Assembly: GCA_003427395.1 (NCBI GenBank)
Contig: BFEA01000554.1
Coordinates: forward strand, 691,803 to 755,802
DNA from: Chara braunii
Lineage: Eukaryota > Streptophyta > Charophyceae > Charales > Characeae
DNA length: 64,000 bases
Direction of reading: 5' to 3'
Numbering within the stretch: position 1 is the stretch's first letter; each line of letters opens with the position of its first letter. Shown in pieces: positions 49,501-60,174 of this stretch. The position numbers and the translations under genes are program-made. The notes under the pieces are model-generated. The model made no database searches and had not been told where the DNA came from. It worked only from the letters and a program-made list of their open reading frames with translations.

Positions 49501-52500
49501 GGTAAGGTTTCAAGCACTTTCCTTTTTCACGGATAAGGGACGGTGGGACTCTTCGACCGCTGACTCGGAGTTCTGATTCATAGTTAAGGATTCGGGAATC
49601 GTGTTGAAGGGTGTTTCTGAGTCATGGTTGAAGGATGCGGGGATTGTACACGGGAAGCCGTATGCAATACGGCTCGCAAGTAGACTAACGACCTCCGAGA
49701 TTTTCGGGAGTGTTTAATATTTTCTGTCGCTTAAGACGAAGCGGGGAAACATTGGGCCACCAAGACACTCGTCTTCATCTAAAGCTGATACACCAAATCA
49801 TTCATCGTCGACAACCATTTGTTTCCCGCCTTGTGCTCGGCTTCCCTCATTCCCAACGAGATCGACCAGCTATTCGACTCACTAATCTGCAGTACTCTTC
49901 AAGCGCTGGCCTACCAGAAAAACTGCTCGCCAATGGGATTGTCTTTTTTACAGTGTCCGTGTGATTGATTTCCTGTTCGAGGCAATTCACGATCCGAGCA
50001 AGCGAGCGTGGTTCACATCCCACGCGCCCATTCTGAATCAAAACGCCGTCTCGCCCATTCTGAACAAAACGCCGAAAGCATGCTGGTCGACGACAGCGAT
50101 CATCCACAGTAGGGGTTCGGGGCAGGAGAGAGAGCACCCGCCTTCCGTCAAGACGTCCGCGTTATGCCACCGGTTCGCTGTCAACAAGGGAGCTGCCACC
50201 GAGATATCATCCACCCCCTCGCACGGGTTCTCCCACTTCACACCACCACACTCACGGCTCCACTCTCACACCCGGAGTGCACCAATGAGTCACCTCCCAG
50301 CCAGCCGTTTGCAACCCATCACACAACTTCTCGTCAGCATTTCGCCAACGGCCCATCCCTTCAACGCCATCGACGAATATCGGGGCTATCACAGCTCATT
50401 GTAGCACATACCCCCCCCAAATCTCCTTCGCGATTGATCATTCATATACCGTAACCACTTCTTCCATCCATCACTGTATCAACGATCCTCCAACAAGAGG
50501 ATACAGGCAATACCAGGCAATACCTGACAGCCAACTGATCACAGAGAGAACCCCCCCAAAGTCTTCCTGCATTACTTTCCTCATAGCACGTCGACGCCGT
50601 CAGATTCCAATCGCTTGGCGAGCGCCATCGCCGCCGGATAAATGAGAGAGTACTTCAGTCCCGAAGCCAATCCACCCGAGACGGAGACACAAACACCATT
50701 CCTCTCCTTCACTCGCTTCTCTTCGCTTTGCCCGTAGCTTCCTCCCAAAGACAAAGCCCTTGCCAGGCGCACCCAAACACGAGCACCTACTCGATTCCCA
50801 AGGAGGAGTTCACACCCCCCGTATAACCACTGCATCATCACTACCTTCTCTCTCTCGTACCCTTAGCCAACCACTCCCAGTACGATCGCCTTGAGCCCCC
50901 CTGGTTACCGATACCGCGGCCCCATCTTCCGGTAGACGAAGGTCCTTTTTCCAGCTCCTGCCCAAACCCTCATGCTGCGATGACTCAGCTGGTCCGATTA
51001 GTCCGTGTGCCTAAGCTGTTACGACCACCTCCTGCTTTCTGCGGGCATGCTATAAATCGACTATACCATCAACACACAAGCTTTTCGCTCCCCTTCATCG
51101 ATTCGTTTTCCGGAAACACCTGTTCCTGAAAACTGCTCGGTTCTTAAGCAGGCAAGCAATCGCATGCCATACTACCAGCATGCAGCCACCTCATCCTCAA
51201 GACCTTAAAAATCCACCATGACAATCACACCTGCCCCTGTCACAGCATGCATCTCGTTCTTGTTGCCGGGTTCCACCACGCCCTGATTATTTAATGACGA
51301 CTGCGGCTCCCGTTGTCCGTACTCGGTTCACACAGTTTCGTGTCCTTCCTGTCACGCCGGAACATAGTGTCAATAACAATCAACGTCCACCAAAAGACGA
51401 CCATCAGGCCCAGCCCAACCCATTCAACTGCAAAAAACAGTGTTCAGAAGCCTTGTTTTAAGAGGATGCACTACCCACGATCCCACTGGACTCTTCCGAT
51501 TAACCATTTTAATAGTACACACACGTCATTCGAGACTGTCCCAAAGCATCACCGTTTCTTTACTCCTATCAAAATACAACACTTCCAGTGAGATGGCATT
51601 CGCCTTTCCCTCTCAACGCCTCCATTCCGTTTTCTCACAGTACGTTTTACCCATGACGCTTTTCACTAATCAACTCCCCCGATTCCTTTTCTTTTAATTA
51701 CATTTTACTACTCAGTCAGTCAGTCGATCTACCTGCACTGTCGTTTCATGCCTTCGTTACTTGGTTATACAGTTCAGTCCAGTGAAATTTATTATCTATC
51801 CCCGATTCTATATCTATTTAGTACCAAGTCGACCCACCAGATAGGTCCAGTGAAATCACCTCCACCACCTAGCGCATCCATCGATTATAAAAGGTACTCC
51901 GTGGGGCAAAGGACATACCATGCCAGTGATCGCCATAATTCTCATGAAGAAGACACCAGGTGGACGCACACATCGGGTTTTTTACCGAGATAGACCAACA
52001 AACAGCGAGGGGAATAAGGTTCCGCCGTTGTACAGCAGCAGCAAATAAATATATTTTTGCAACTTAGCCCCATAGCCATCTCATTTATCTCAAATTGGCG
52101 ATTCCGGAAGAATGGAATCTTAGCTCGTTCCGTTTTCCGAAATCCGCAGTCGACGCAAGTTTCAATCAGGTTAATTGCGTCCAATCGAAGCCCTGACGTG
52201 TCTCACCCTTCTCATCATCTCGTACGAGAGAATCCCATAAGTTTTAATGGGCCACCTGTCAAACATACTCCCTTTCTCATTATCTCGTATGCAGAAATCC
52301 CCTTACTTCCAATGGCACAGCATCACAGGCAAGATCCTCTCCATCACGGAAACGACCCTCCCACGAACCCAATGGATTACAACAACACTCGTGCCTAACC
52401 ACGATTCGATACGTTTCACTATCGATGAATAGCGGCGGGTGAGAAAAAANAACCTCGATTGTCAAGCCGTACAATGCTTGGACAAAATCTTCGACTCTCT

Positions 52501-55500
52501 GGCAAACCATTGTTCTGAACAATCGGAAAAACAGACGGGAACCTGTGATATATGAGAAACAGACAAATAGTTGGTTACACCCTCAACGCATCATCCGGAC
52601 ATCCAGAAGGTGCCCGCCAAGTTGCTCACCCTCCTACACGCAAAAACCTAATCCTTCAGCCAAGCTGCTACCGTCTTCACCCGAATAGAACGCCCAGTCA
52701 TTATAGACGTATTTGGTGCAACGTTCAGTTTACATACAGCGATTGAAAAGAACAGGGGGCGTTCTATTCGGATGAAAACGGTAGTTCTTTGCACAAACCC
52801 AGACGAAAAAGGAACTTCAACACGAATTGGACACAAAGGAAAGCTATAAAGGGGGAAAAAAAAAAGAGGCCAGCTGATTGATGTAACAGACGAAAAGGGA
52901 AGAGCAGGCATTATTACTCGAAACGTCCTCCTCAGCAACCCAACCAGGGAAGACCACTACGACTCACAATTGGCGCGCGCACGGCATACTCTGCAATAAT
53001 ACATACGAATCTTGCCCTGGATAGTATATCGTGAGAACGCAGAAACAAACCCTTCAGAACGACCCGCTCGAATACCGTCCCCAATCGAGTGACTGAGACC
53101 TCAAATGACAGCGAAAAGCTTCGGTACGAGAGGCGGCTTGATAAGAGGGGAAGAGAATAGACCTAATAGAAGGGCTGTAGTAAAAAGGGCTGTAGTAAAA
53201 AGGGCTGAAGTAAATGGGCTGTAGTAAATGGGCTGTAGTAAAAAGGGCTGTAGTAAAAAGCTGTATCAAGGTGGCTCCGGAGTCGGTACGGAGGTGTGGC
53301 TTGATAAGAAGGGGAGAGACTGGACTTAGTGGGGTAAGAAAGCCAGTGACCCTGCTAACCACCACCACCGCCAGGGNCGTAGNAAGGAGAAGTTATGGCA
53401 AACGCAGACGGACACAGAAGACTCAAAAATGTGTCAGAAGCGGTTCGTATAGGGTCTCTACAGGCGGAAAAAGAAAAAAACTCGCCTACCTTTTTTCATT
53501 CATAAAACCTCTCGATAACGTAGGGGGCCACAGTTTCCAGGCTGAGTTGGAGTGTACACAGCAGTATAGACCAAAATCATGAAAAACGTAGTTGGTTACA
53601 AGGCAGGGAACGCCAAGGGGTAAAGAAGACCAATGCAACAAGATTTACCTTTGACAAGGGGTCCAATGGCTCCAGCGGCAGATTTTCTCTTCTTTGCTCC
53701 ATTCGGTTGAACACGTTCAACACATCTCTTATCTTCCTTTGGCTTTCCTCTAGCTTCGCCGCCAGCCAGACACAGCTAGCAGCGGTCCTCTGCAACCATG
53801 CAAACCACACAATCGGACAGACCGTTAGTCCCACGCTTTCCAGTTACCTGCGAGCCGCAGAGACCAAGTACGCGACCACGCACGGACCTCTGGCCTGTGA
53901 AAACTTACGAATCATGCAATCAATCCACTGTCCAGACATACTGAACAAAGTTTAATTCGTTCGCTTAAGACATTTAGCGTTTGCTAGGTAGCGTTTGGTA
54001 GGTAGCGTTTGCTAGGTAGCGATTGCTAGCAAACGCAATAGGAACAATTACGGCACTAACCGGCTCTACACGCGTCACATCCCCTACATGATAGAAAGAC
54101 AAAGATCTCTAACTCTGACATACAGGAGAAGCAGACACAAGATTAGGCACTGATGATGTAACCTCATGCATGCACACCCCGATAGAAAGACAAAGACCTC
54201 GATGACCACAATTTCAACATATAAGCGCACAATTCCACATAAGCGAACAATCCCCACAGACATCCCTTCGTATTCCTTGAACGCACAAAAGGCTTATTAT
54301 TCAAGGCGCTCCCCGCCGTTCAACTCCATCCACCTTCGTCCATTCCACAGCCGTAAGTCTTCGCAGTAGCAGACCCACTCTCCTTATCAATCTCCCGTCG
54401 TCTACCTGATTAAACACACTGGCGCATTTATCTGCCAGTTATATTTATTGCACTGAGATCAGCGAAGGGTCACAACACCCAACGGTGTTCGCTTCACATA
54501 CGGTCAGCTGGACATCTCGGCTGTACACAGGTCAATTGATGCTGATTTGTGCGAGAAAGGGCAAGCGAGAAATCTCAAGGCGCCATACAACCCGAGAAGT
54601 TCCTGTCAAACCACGTACCTTCACGTTGTACACCGTGAAAGATTTCTTGCAATAAAACCGCTGGAAGATAACTTGGGCCGTCGCCATGACTGCTTGCGGT
54701 CTATTATCCAATTCAAGTGAGTCAAGGGTACACAACCGACGAAAAGGAAGAGACCACCAATAAATTACTTCAACAAAATCCATTTGCGGGAGTACCGTCC
54801 AAATACCAAACACGACAGAAGCGCACAGCATCACCGGCACAAGAGAAGGAAGAGGAGACGACAGAAGGGCCATGTGCGACGAGAAGCGTGGAAATGAGGG
54901 CACCCAGCTGAAAAACGAGTAACACGGTTCAGAGCCAGGAAAAACATTAGACATGACAGACGCGCCTTGGAGGTGGGCATGAGTCGACAGATTCGCCTGT
55001 GCAATACGAAGTAAACAGCTATGCACATCAATCGCAGCTTTCAGCAATATAACAAACAGCAAACGCCCCGCGGCTTGAAGAGGGCAACGAGAGTTAGGGT
55101 AAATTTGCACGCGGGCACAACGTCAGGCCGAGACACAAACCACGTTGTGAGGACGCACAGAAGGGAAATGAACCAGAAACCAGACAGCAACAGCCACAAA
55201 CAAACTGCCATAACATCGCGCGCCAGGAAGGAGCAATCGGGTAAGAGGAAGGTAAGCAGCGACTGAGTCGGGGAAGGACCGAAAGCCAACGGGGGCAGAA
55301 GGGATGGAAGGGAAAACCCAATAGCGGAGAGAGAGGCAGGAGAGAGAGGAGCTGGCAATCAAAAGACCGAGGCGGGAAAGAGCCGCATAATACGGAAGAG
55401 GGTGGTGAACATTCAAAAACGGAGTGCGGAGTGAGAGGCAGGAGCACGGACCTAGATGTGGCGAGAGGCGTTAGACAGGGACACGAGGCGAGACGGCAGA

Positions 55501-57232
55501 GCGGCACTTTAAACAGGAGCACGAGGCGGCCCGAAGCACGGGAAGCACAAGGAGAAGCGAACAGCGTGAGGAAAGACGGGCAACAGGTAAACGGAATTGG
55601 CGAGCCACGGATTGGGCGATCTGACAGCACAGAGAGGGTGAGGAGAACATCCGAAGAGGGCAGGACCCGCAGCAGCGGTGATGGCAGAGGAAGAAAGAGG
55701 GCGTCCCGCCCATTGAGAGAGGAGAGGAGCTGCCCAGAACTGAGCGATGGCAGAGGAAGATATGAGCGAAAACATGCCCGTAAAGCTCAGAAGTAAGAAC
55801 TGAGCAGCACTCGGCGTTAGAGGCGCCCGGAAGAGAGCGACTGAAGACGGGAAACTCCAGCGGTATGCCTGCACAAAGAAGAGCCACGACCACGGCGGGC
55901 TGCCGCGCCGAGACGCTACCGATAGCAGTGAACACCACTGACAGCGGGGAGAGACAATCGGCGGCCGACCGGAAGTAGCAGGCGGGCGTTAGTAGCGGCG
56001 AACAGGGGAGAGCAACAGCACGACGCGATCGGCACCGCAGCAACAAAATCAGCAACATACAGACGGCAGCAAGCGCAACCGATAACAATAAGGCAGCGTG
56101 GCTGCGAGGAGGTGAGGACAGCTGCAAGAGCAGGGCAGCGGCGGCAGAGGAGAAGCCCCAAAGCAGCGGCAGGGAAAAGCACGGGAAGGTGCTGCTTGCA
56201 GCAACGAGAAAGAGCCGCCACGATGAGACAACGAGAGAGGCGCCAGCCGCGCGCGGTGAGAGGTGAGCATCAGCTGGGAACGAAACCAGCGGCAGGACGA
56301 GAGAGCTGCCCACCGTGGCGTGAGGGAGGTAGGTGCTGGCTATGGCGAGAGGGAAGCGCCAGCCATGGGGAGAGGCAGGCGCCAGCTATAGCGTGAGGGC
56401 GGCGCCAGGCATGGCGGGAGGGCAGTCGCAGGGCAGCGGCAGCAACAGCCGGAGCGAGGCGCCACTCGCGGCGGAGAAAACGCCCGTGGTTGCAGGACGG
56501 TGGCGCCAACGGCGATGGCGGCCGCGAAAGAGAACCATGGCTACAAGGGAGGGGCGACGTGAAGTTGAGGTGCAGACAAAAGCGTGAGTCAACGAGAGAA
56601 CGAACGGCGATAAGGCGGCGCCACATGGAGAGTGAACGGAGGCGCCGCCCTCCATGGGAGAAAAGAGACGGGGAGACGAGAGTCGAGGAGAAATTACCAC
56701 AGAACACCTATCAAGGAGCACCCGCCGTAAGAAGCCTCAAGTCATCATACAGAAAGTGGCGCGAATCATTCAAGGGAGAAGCGAGACGCAGAACGGAAAT
56801 TAGAGTCAGACAGGGTAGGAGAAGCAACGGAATGATCGTCAAACAGAGGACAGATGCACAAGATATAGAGAGAAGAGTATGAAGGGGAGAATCGAGACAG
56901 GCGCGCATGGAGGCGAGATGGAGGACGACACACTAAGGACATGGAATCACTGCAAGCAGAAGGAAAAATAATTTATGTCGCTCACGAAGGGTTTCACATC
57001 CTCAAGACACGTTTGATTGCTTCGCCTCTTGAATAATTTATGTCGCTCCTGTACAGGTAAACATACGGTTGAAAGGATACAATTTGAGAAGAATTCCCGC
57101 CTCTTGAATAAGCTCGCAACCGTAGATCCTAAGCATCGTCTCCGTCCGTTGATCAACCCCATTCTTTCTCGATGGGGAGTTGGCGAGCTGTTCATCGGTG
57201 AGATAAAACGTGTCAATAGTTGTATAAATCAT
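43124..57232 (-). CDS. CYCL1: Cyclin L (splicing-associated cyclin), multi-exon gene
   Basis: Cyclin L pairs with a CDK11/CDKG-type kinase and acts in the nucleus in transcription-coupled pre-mRNA splicing; the Arabidopsis orthologue is known as CYCL1;1/MOS12. Seven coding exons on the minus strand join in matching phase, except for one uncertain junction. Hallmarks are the start MIYTTIDTFYLTDEQLANSP, LIQEAGILLKL + PQAVMATAQVIFQRFYCKK, AASCVWLAAKLEE, KYEELKLDLIRTERHILKEM, CHVEHPHKFI, WNLAND + SLRTTLCVRFKGE, VVACGVIYAAARRA, PLPENPQWW, YPRAEYIEVC, and an Arg/Glu-rich tail (REREKEKERSKERERE). The exons total ~1.2 kb, about 400 residues, near the usual plant length even without the unresolved 3' end. 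Introns: 2380, 829, 7422, 596, ~500 and 1169 bp. An upstream in-frame ATG at 57292 would add 20 residues, but MIYT is the conserved start. Intron 3 holds two MITEs and many minisatellites. Identification is by conserved motifs; exon edges are by GT/AG and phase. Confidence 0.93.
43699..43777. repeat. 45 bp tandem duplication in cyclin L intron 6
   Basis: Two copies of a 34-base identical block (TTGACCTGCTTTCGATCAGG and onward) at 43699 and 43744. Confidence 0.95.
44723..44813 (-). CDS. CYCL1: Cyclin L exon 6
   Basis: 91 bases between the acceptor CTTTACAG and the donor GTGTGT. It encodes YPRAEYIEVCKDQKSFVL, STRAWNPPAPVQ, the end of cyclin fold 2 with the plant-type (P)KAxYI.VCKDxKSF motif. 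Phase 2 in, phase 0 out. Confidence 0.92.
44949..44979 (-). CDS. CYCL1: Candidate 31-base micro-exon of cyclin L
   Basis: Between the acceptor GGTGGCAG and a GTGCGG donor lie 31 bases reading DVCMMNIEIL when entered in phase 1 and left in phase 2. These phases would link an exon 5 ending at the GTATGA donor to exon 6 (C|TATCCA). The VC pair matches the cyclin L pattern, but similarity is weak and the join would insert about six extra residues. Speculative. Confidence 0.3.
45319..45460 (-). CDS. CYCL1: Cyclin L exon 5 (3' boundary uncertain)
   Basis: It begins after GATGGCAG and encodes SLRTTLCVRFKGEVVACGVI, YAAARRARVPLPENPQWW and LVFNAKKEDI. Conserved coding ends near 45319. The next GT donors are a few codons further (for example GTATGA, which would end the exon at about 45305 in phase 1). 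The stretch usually reading D/E-VC..L..LY is not directly attached. Confidence 0.9.
46057..46226 (-). CDS. CYCL1: Cyclin L exon 4
   Basis: 170 bases between the acceptor TTTTTGCAG and the donor GTAGGC. It encodes KYEELKLDLIRTERHILKEM, GFICHVEHPHKFILYYLNSL and the WNLAND end, the close of cyclin fold 1 and the linker to fold 2. It ends in phase 2 (AG|C Ser). Confidence 0.96.
46716..46820. mobile_element. Full-length 105 bp MITE in cyclin L intron 3
   Basis: TA at 46714-46715 and 46821-46822 flanks 105 bp. Arms CAGTCTTCCCCCGAACACAA and, on the other strand, CTGTCTTCCCGCGAACAAAA pair over ~30 bases. The internal sequence differs from the 4940 and 7833 copies. Confidence 0.88.
46823..52668. other. 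Cyclin L intron 3 interior: minisatellites and duplications
   Basis: 47780-48140 holds three diverged ~165 bp copies marked by AGTCTCGCCTCGGGGGACAA. 48240-48660 holds ACCGAGGTTAAAA repeats and a ~210 bp duplication marked by TTTCAGCTACTTCC and CCACTTCCGGTTTGACAT. ~30 bp repeats (GTACGTGGGCGACGC) lie at 49376-49455. C/G runs lie at 47515-47575. No internal gene is recognised. Confidence 0.6.
48692..48753. repeat. Long hairpin in cyclin L intron 3
   Basis: GTGAAAGCGATACAGACCGA (48692-48711) pairs with TCGGTATGTATCGCTTTCAC (48734-48753), 19 of 20 positions, 22-base loop. A third direct copy lies at 48792-48811. Confidence 0.85.
52671..52781. mobile_element. 111 bp MITE in cyclin L intron 3
   Basis: TA at 52669-52670 and 52782-52783 flanks arms CCGTCTTCACCCGAATAGAA and, on the other strand, CCGTTTTCATCCGAATAGAA. 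It is close to the 7833 copy but six bases longer and with a different core. Confidence 0.88.
53095..53345. repeat. 17 bp minisatellite inside a larger duplication
   Basis: AGGGCTGTAGTAAAAAG-type units repeat about six times at 53168-53265. They are flanked by two related blocks (GGTACG-GAGG-G-GGCTTGATA). Located in intron 3 near exon 3. Confidence 0.85.
53649..53789 (-). CDS. CYCL1: Cyclin L exon 3
   Basis: 141 bases (47 codons) between the acceptor TTGCAG and the donor GTAAAT. It encodes RTAASCVWLAAKLEESQRK, then a linker with NRMEQRRENLPLEPLDPLSK. Both ends are in phase 0. A typical cyclin-core SCVWLAAKLEE motif is intact. Confidence 0.95.
53969..54040. repeat. 17 bp tandem repeat, four copies, with inverted end
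   Basis: TAGCGTTTGCTAGG units repeat and end in CGATTGCTAGCAAACGC, which can pair back on the preceding unit. Located in intron 2. Confidence 0.85.
54619..54700 (-). CDS. CYCL1: Cyclin L exon 2
   Basis: 82 bases between the acceptor GATAATAG and the donor GTACGT. It encodes PQAVMATAQVIFQRFYCKKS and the end FTVYNVK, helix 2 of cyclin fold 1. It ends in phase 0. Confidence 0.93.
55430..56940. repeat. GC-rich, purine-skewed block in cyclin L intron 1
   Basis: Clearly more GC- and CpG-rich than its surroundings, with purines on the + strand (pyrimidines in the cyclin transcript). A ~26 bp minisatellite (GGCGCCAGCYATGGCG-AGAGG) lies at 56320-56425. The skew opens a 280-codon minus-strand frame full of Leu/Ser/Cys/Pro, which I take as composition, not a gene. 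It may be an unmethylated CpG or promoter-proximal region. Confidence 0.6.
57081..57232 (-). CDS. CYCL1: Cyclin L exon 1 (start codon)
   Basis: 152 bases: ATG at 57232 to AAATT before the donor GTATCC (57075-57080), ending in phase 2. It encodes the N-terminal cyclin L signature and the first helix of cyclin fold 1. The split Leu codon TT|A joins exon 2 to give KLPQAV, as in other cyclins L. Confidence 0.92.
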
Positions 57233-57825
57233 AAAGACCCTCCTGGGGACGCAGTGACAGAGGGAGGGTCGGCAATGCCCGCCTCTGCACAATCACCTCG
57301 GGCGCTCGCGGCAACTTTTCGTATGGCTACCCGTCTACTCACAGAAGTCCGACCTCAGAGATGGTGGTGACAAGCAGAAGACCGCGTCACTTCGCAAGCA
57401 CGGGATGATGTTGGCGAAAGCGGAACAGAAAGAAGCACCGCACATCATCAAGCGAGGGCATCGTCCTTATACGTCATTGAGACAGCGATGAATGGCAATC
57501 GTGCGCACAGACAGCGATGGATGGCAATCGCGCGCGCAGAAAGCGATGGATGGGAATTGTACGCGCAGACGGCGATGGACGGGAATCGTGCGCCCACGAC
57601 ACTGAAACGGAAAAGGTGATCGTTCGACTATCGCGAAACCAGATACGGCTTGCTTAGCCGCTTCTGTCTCATTACTTGCGGCTCGCACATACCCCCTTCT
57701 GTTTCTAGGTAAAACTCGCGGACTCGCTCCCCGCCAGAGAACTCGGTTGAAGTGACAGGGAGAGCAGCCTAAGAGATGGACTCCACAACTCTGCGGCAAA
57801 AGTCTGGAAAGACTCCGGAAAGTTT
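57233..57825. other. Region upstream of the cyclin L start; 29-30 bp minisatellite
   Basis: It should contain the cyclin L 5' UTR and promoter, but no TATA or other element is convincing. 57478-57598 holds four copies of CAGCGATGGATGGCAATCG plus CGCGCA. Confidence 0.5.
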
Positions 57826-58909
57826 TTGGAAACCCCACAGGGCGGCCGGACGGGTTGGAAAGGAAAGGATGGTCCCTCGTGGCCCAAGGTTCCCCAGTAC
57901 AACCCCGGCGGGCCCATCGCGGTCGGCCAAACGGGAAGGGTAGGGTGGCCGGAGGCCTTCCGTCGCAAACCTAACAGATCAGGGGCGGACATTCGTCGCA
58001 AACCTAACGGACCAGGGGCGGACATTCGTTGCGTCCGTCGGTCCGGACCACGCAATGCTCTGGACCATGCAGCGTGTGACTCGTCGGTACTGGCACCCAT
58101 GCAGTGTCGCCTGGTCCATGCAGCGGACAACGACGGCACCGGGTTCACTCGCCGTTGGAGGGGAACGGCCAACGGTTGTGTGGTGGCGCACGTCCATTAC
58201 GAAAAGGACGAACGTTCTTGTACATGGCTTTCCAGCAGGTTGGTTGTCTGTTGAAGATCATGTGCCCATGATGAGGATGCGGTGCATGGTAGGTATGGAG
58301 GAGGGGATGAACGCACGCGGACAGCCATGTTTCTCTGCCATGCTGTTCGGCAGGACCACCCTTCGTCGTTGCCCTTCTTCCCCATTCGTCTCCCGAAGCA
58401 CAAGGTGTTGCCACATGTCAGCACACCAGGGGTGGATCTTTGGAGACGTTTTGCTCAATTTATGCCCTGTAGACTGTACTACTCTACTCTCAGTCCTTTC
58501 AGCCCACACTTTGCCCTCATTCACTGGACTTTTCAGTGCACGGCAACGTCATTCGACTTCCATTGTCGGTAACCCGCACGTCGTCATTGCATTTTCGAAA
58601 CTTCACCCACTACCAAGAGGGTTGTAGGGTCGACGAATACTTGTGTTGCCTATCATACACACGCCGCTGGCATGACGTGTATGAACACACATCCGCTTTT
58701 CCAGTCGGCAATGTCGTTGTTGTTGTAAAAAGGTCGTTCAAGGCCGATGTTTGGGTCACCAACTTTACATTAGTAACCGTAGCGTTTGTCACCATTCGTG
58801 CGGTTTTGGTATTCCTATTCATCGTTTTTGTCTTTGCTCTCGCTCTTCTGATTGACATCTCCAGTCTACGCAAGTGAGCATCGTCCTTCATTGGTTGTCT
58901 GAACCACAG
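57826..58909 (+). other. Unassigned; open frames with internal repeats
   Basis: Open frames at 57826-58254 and 58055-58627 overlap in different frames and are partly made of repeats (CGTCGCAAACCTAAC-GA, AGGGGCGGACATTCGT). 58536-58877 ends in a strongly hydrophobic ~30-residue stretch (VLVFLFIVFVFALALLI) that could be a membrane helix. None matches a family I know. Confidence 0.25.
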
Positions 58910-59139
58910 CAGCAGTATTCTTCCGCGGCATACTCTTCCATGGATCATCACGATGCGGCATCCAGTGATGATCGTAGATTGCAAGCAATCGCCTCTATTC
59001 CACAGGAGTACAACTTCGTAACACAGGGTAGTTTGTTCACGAACTCTCTTTCCCCCCTCCCTTCATGGAGGGACAGCCCGGTTGTCCAGCCGTACGTGCA
59101 AGGCAACGTTGGTAATCAAATCCTCCGATGTCGTCCCCG
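58910..59139 (+). CDS. Possible internal exon of an unknown gene
   Basis: 230 bases lie between the acceptor CCACAG and the donor GTAAGC, open throughout. They encode QQYSSAAYSSMDHHDAASSD, then RLQAIASIPQEYNFVTQGS and LPSWRDSPVVQPYVQGN. Composition is protein-like and both splice sites are good, but no neighbouring exon was found. The sequence after it is AT-rich repeat. It may be a gene or transposon fragment. Confidence 0.35.
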
Positions 59140-59224
59140 GTAAGCACGGGGTATGGAGTCACGGTGGGGCAAGGGAACGTCCAGCACGGCGGCATTCACT
59201 AAGTCCAGTATAGTCACTCGTGGT

Positions 59225-59425
59225 TAATGGACCCCATAAAATACATTGAATTGAATAGCGAAACTTGTTAGCGAAATGTTAGTGAATTTATGATTTTTTA
59301 ACCCGAATTTGTACTTTGTGTTGGTGAAAACGGAATCAATGTTTGTAAATTTGTAGTCTTGAAACCCGAAATGTCTATTAACATGATAAACAACTCTTTA
59401 AAGTCAACTTCATATTTTTCGAAGT
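59225..59425. other. AT-rich, no gene seen
   Basis: AT-rich spacer between the possible exon and the tandem repeat. Confidence 0.5.
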
Positions 59426-59690
59426 TATAGCCCTATACGTGTTCAGGATTTTGTTACCGAAATCGCACTTTGGGATTTGGAGATTTTGCTTAGCTGTTTT
59501 TTTTAGTTATATCCACACATGCGGTCGAGATTTTGTTACGAAAATCGCACTTCGGGATTTTGAGATTTTCCTTAGTTGTTTTTCAAACTTATATCCCCAT
59601 GTGTGTTTGGGATTTTGTTACCTAAATCAAACTTCATGATTATGAGATTTTACGTAGTTGTTTCTTGAAGTTATATCTGCACGTTATTGC
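59425..59690. repeat. ~82 bp tandem repeat, three copies
   Basis: GGATTTTGTTACCGAAATCG, CACTTYGGGATTTKGAGATT, TTAGYTGTTT and AGTTATATCC recur three times with drift. Confidence 0.85.
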
Positions 59691-60174
59691 GCCCCCACCG
59701 CTTCCAAGCTAAATTCGATGTCCTTCCCCGGGATGAGTGCAGTGGGTTGGTGGATTGGCAGACTGTCACGCAGGATTTTGGTAACTATAAAGGAATAAAA
59801 CAAAGGTGCATTTAGAAACAGTCTTTGTCACACTTAGTCATACAGTCGAGTAGTCAGGGTTGTCCCTCCTGCCAATGGCGACACGACTTAGAGTGAGGCT
59901 TTCGGGTTTATCGTCTGCACTTGACCTCGTATAAAGGTTAGATTCAAGGTCATCGGAGTCCCTATTATCTATGAGTCCTTCAAGTAGCCTTGAGTGTAAC
60001 CTGTATAATGTGAAGAGAGAATAATGTACATGTATCATAAAACAAATAACACTGAAAGAACAAGAAGACCAGGAACTAGACTCTGCAAGAGCATGACCAG
60101 AGACACAAGACTGAAGAGTAGTACATAGGGTAAATCATAATAATGTCATAATACATGACAGTGACTAAAGAGTC

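Noticed and set aside
55471-56313. 280-codon minus-strand open frame inside cyclin L intron 1
   Set aside because: Composition is dominated by Leu/Ser/Cys/Pro from a pyrimidine-skewed GC-rich block; overlapping frames are open too; no motif or splice framework.
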